This document shows positions 5,883 through 5,898 of a DNA stretch of 5,898 nucleotides, one piece after another. Every line of letters begins with the position of its first letter. Within the stretch, counting starts at the first letter, position 1. Source of the stretch: JAKQHY01 sp034429675 (GTDB taxonomy: Bacteria; Chloroflexota; Anaerolineae; B4-G1; SLSP01); NCBI GenBank assembly GCA_034429675.1, contig DAOUFX010000481.1, positions 1 to 5,898 of the forward strand. The letters are read 5' to 3'. Below the pieces are notes generated by a model that saw nothing but the letters and a program-made list of their open reading frames with translations, did no database searches and was not told where the DNA came from. Both the position numbers and the translations under genes were made by a program.

Positions 5883-5898
5883 GGCGGCGCAAGCCGCC
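5883..5898. repeat. GC-rich hairpin at the window edge
   Basis: GGCGGC (5883-5888) and GCCGCC (5893-5898) form a perfect 6-bp stem around GCAA, a GNRA-type tetraloop on the plus strand. The arm ends exactly at the window boundary, so the full extent is unknown. It may be part of a structured RNA, a terminator or a palindromic repeat. The G-rich sequence at 5861-5884 before it shows no coding or promoter signal that I can support. Confidence 0.45.

Noticed and set aside
1..5898. CRISPR array, tRNA, rRNA, insertion sequence or attachment site
   Set aside because: No spaced identical repeats, tRNA-like cloverleaf, rRNA-like stretch, transposase or terminal repeats were seen by eye. The intergenic gaps are all short (at most 130 nt).

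Overview
The window is a compact, moderately GC-rich stretch of bacterial chromosome. It holds five protein genes in two blocks that converge on one shared terminator. The likeliest source is Chloroflexota (Anaerolineae or Caldilineae-like). That rests on the large multi-domain secreted subtilase ending in a W-Y-I-F-L-P-V-V-L-R type tail, the uncharacterised barrel-plus-LysM protein and the general protein style. It is an inference, not a demonstrated assignment.

Layout. Bases 1-130 are a structured leader with a strong hairpin (28-64), an alternative hairpin sharing one of its arms (57-77), and a degenerate 7-nt repeat tract (77-112). Next on the plus strand are a secreted, PA-domain-containing S8 (subtilisin-like) protease (131-3235) and, 36 nt later, a small YtxH-like membrane protein (3272-3517). 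A 38-bp perfect palindrome flanked by A and T tracts (3523-3560) terminates transcription from both sides. On the minus strand, reading right to left, are a cytoplasmic-looking TIM-barrel protein with a C-terminal LysM domain (5796-4834), ribosomal protein L19 (rplS, 4739-4383) and a class I glutamine amidotransferase-like peptidase C26 hydrolase (4304-3579). Good sigma70-type promoters can be read upstream of the LysM gene and of rplS. The rplS promoter sits just downstream of the LysM stop codon, so rplS can be expressed independently.

The genes do not form an obvious pathway. L19 is a housekeeping gene, the C26 hydrolase probably acts on gamma-glutamyl compounds, and the protease and YtxH-like protein are envelope or secreted products. 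I see no clear novel defence, mobile or biosynthetic system. The points most worth a second look are the Asn-to-Asp change at the predicted oxyanion-hole position of the protease, the mutually exclusive hairpins in its leader, the hairpin at the predicted 5' end of the rplS mRNA, and the hairpin just inside the C26 gene, which starts at GTG without a visible Shine-Dalgarno site.
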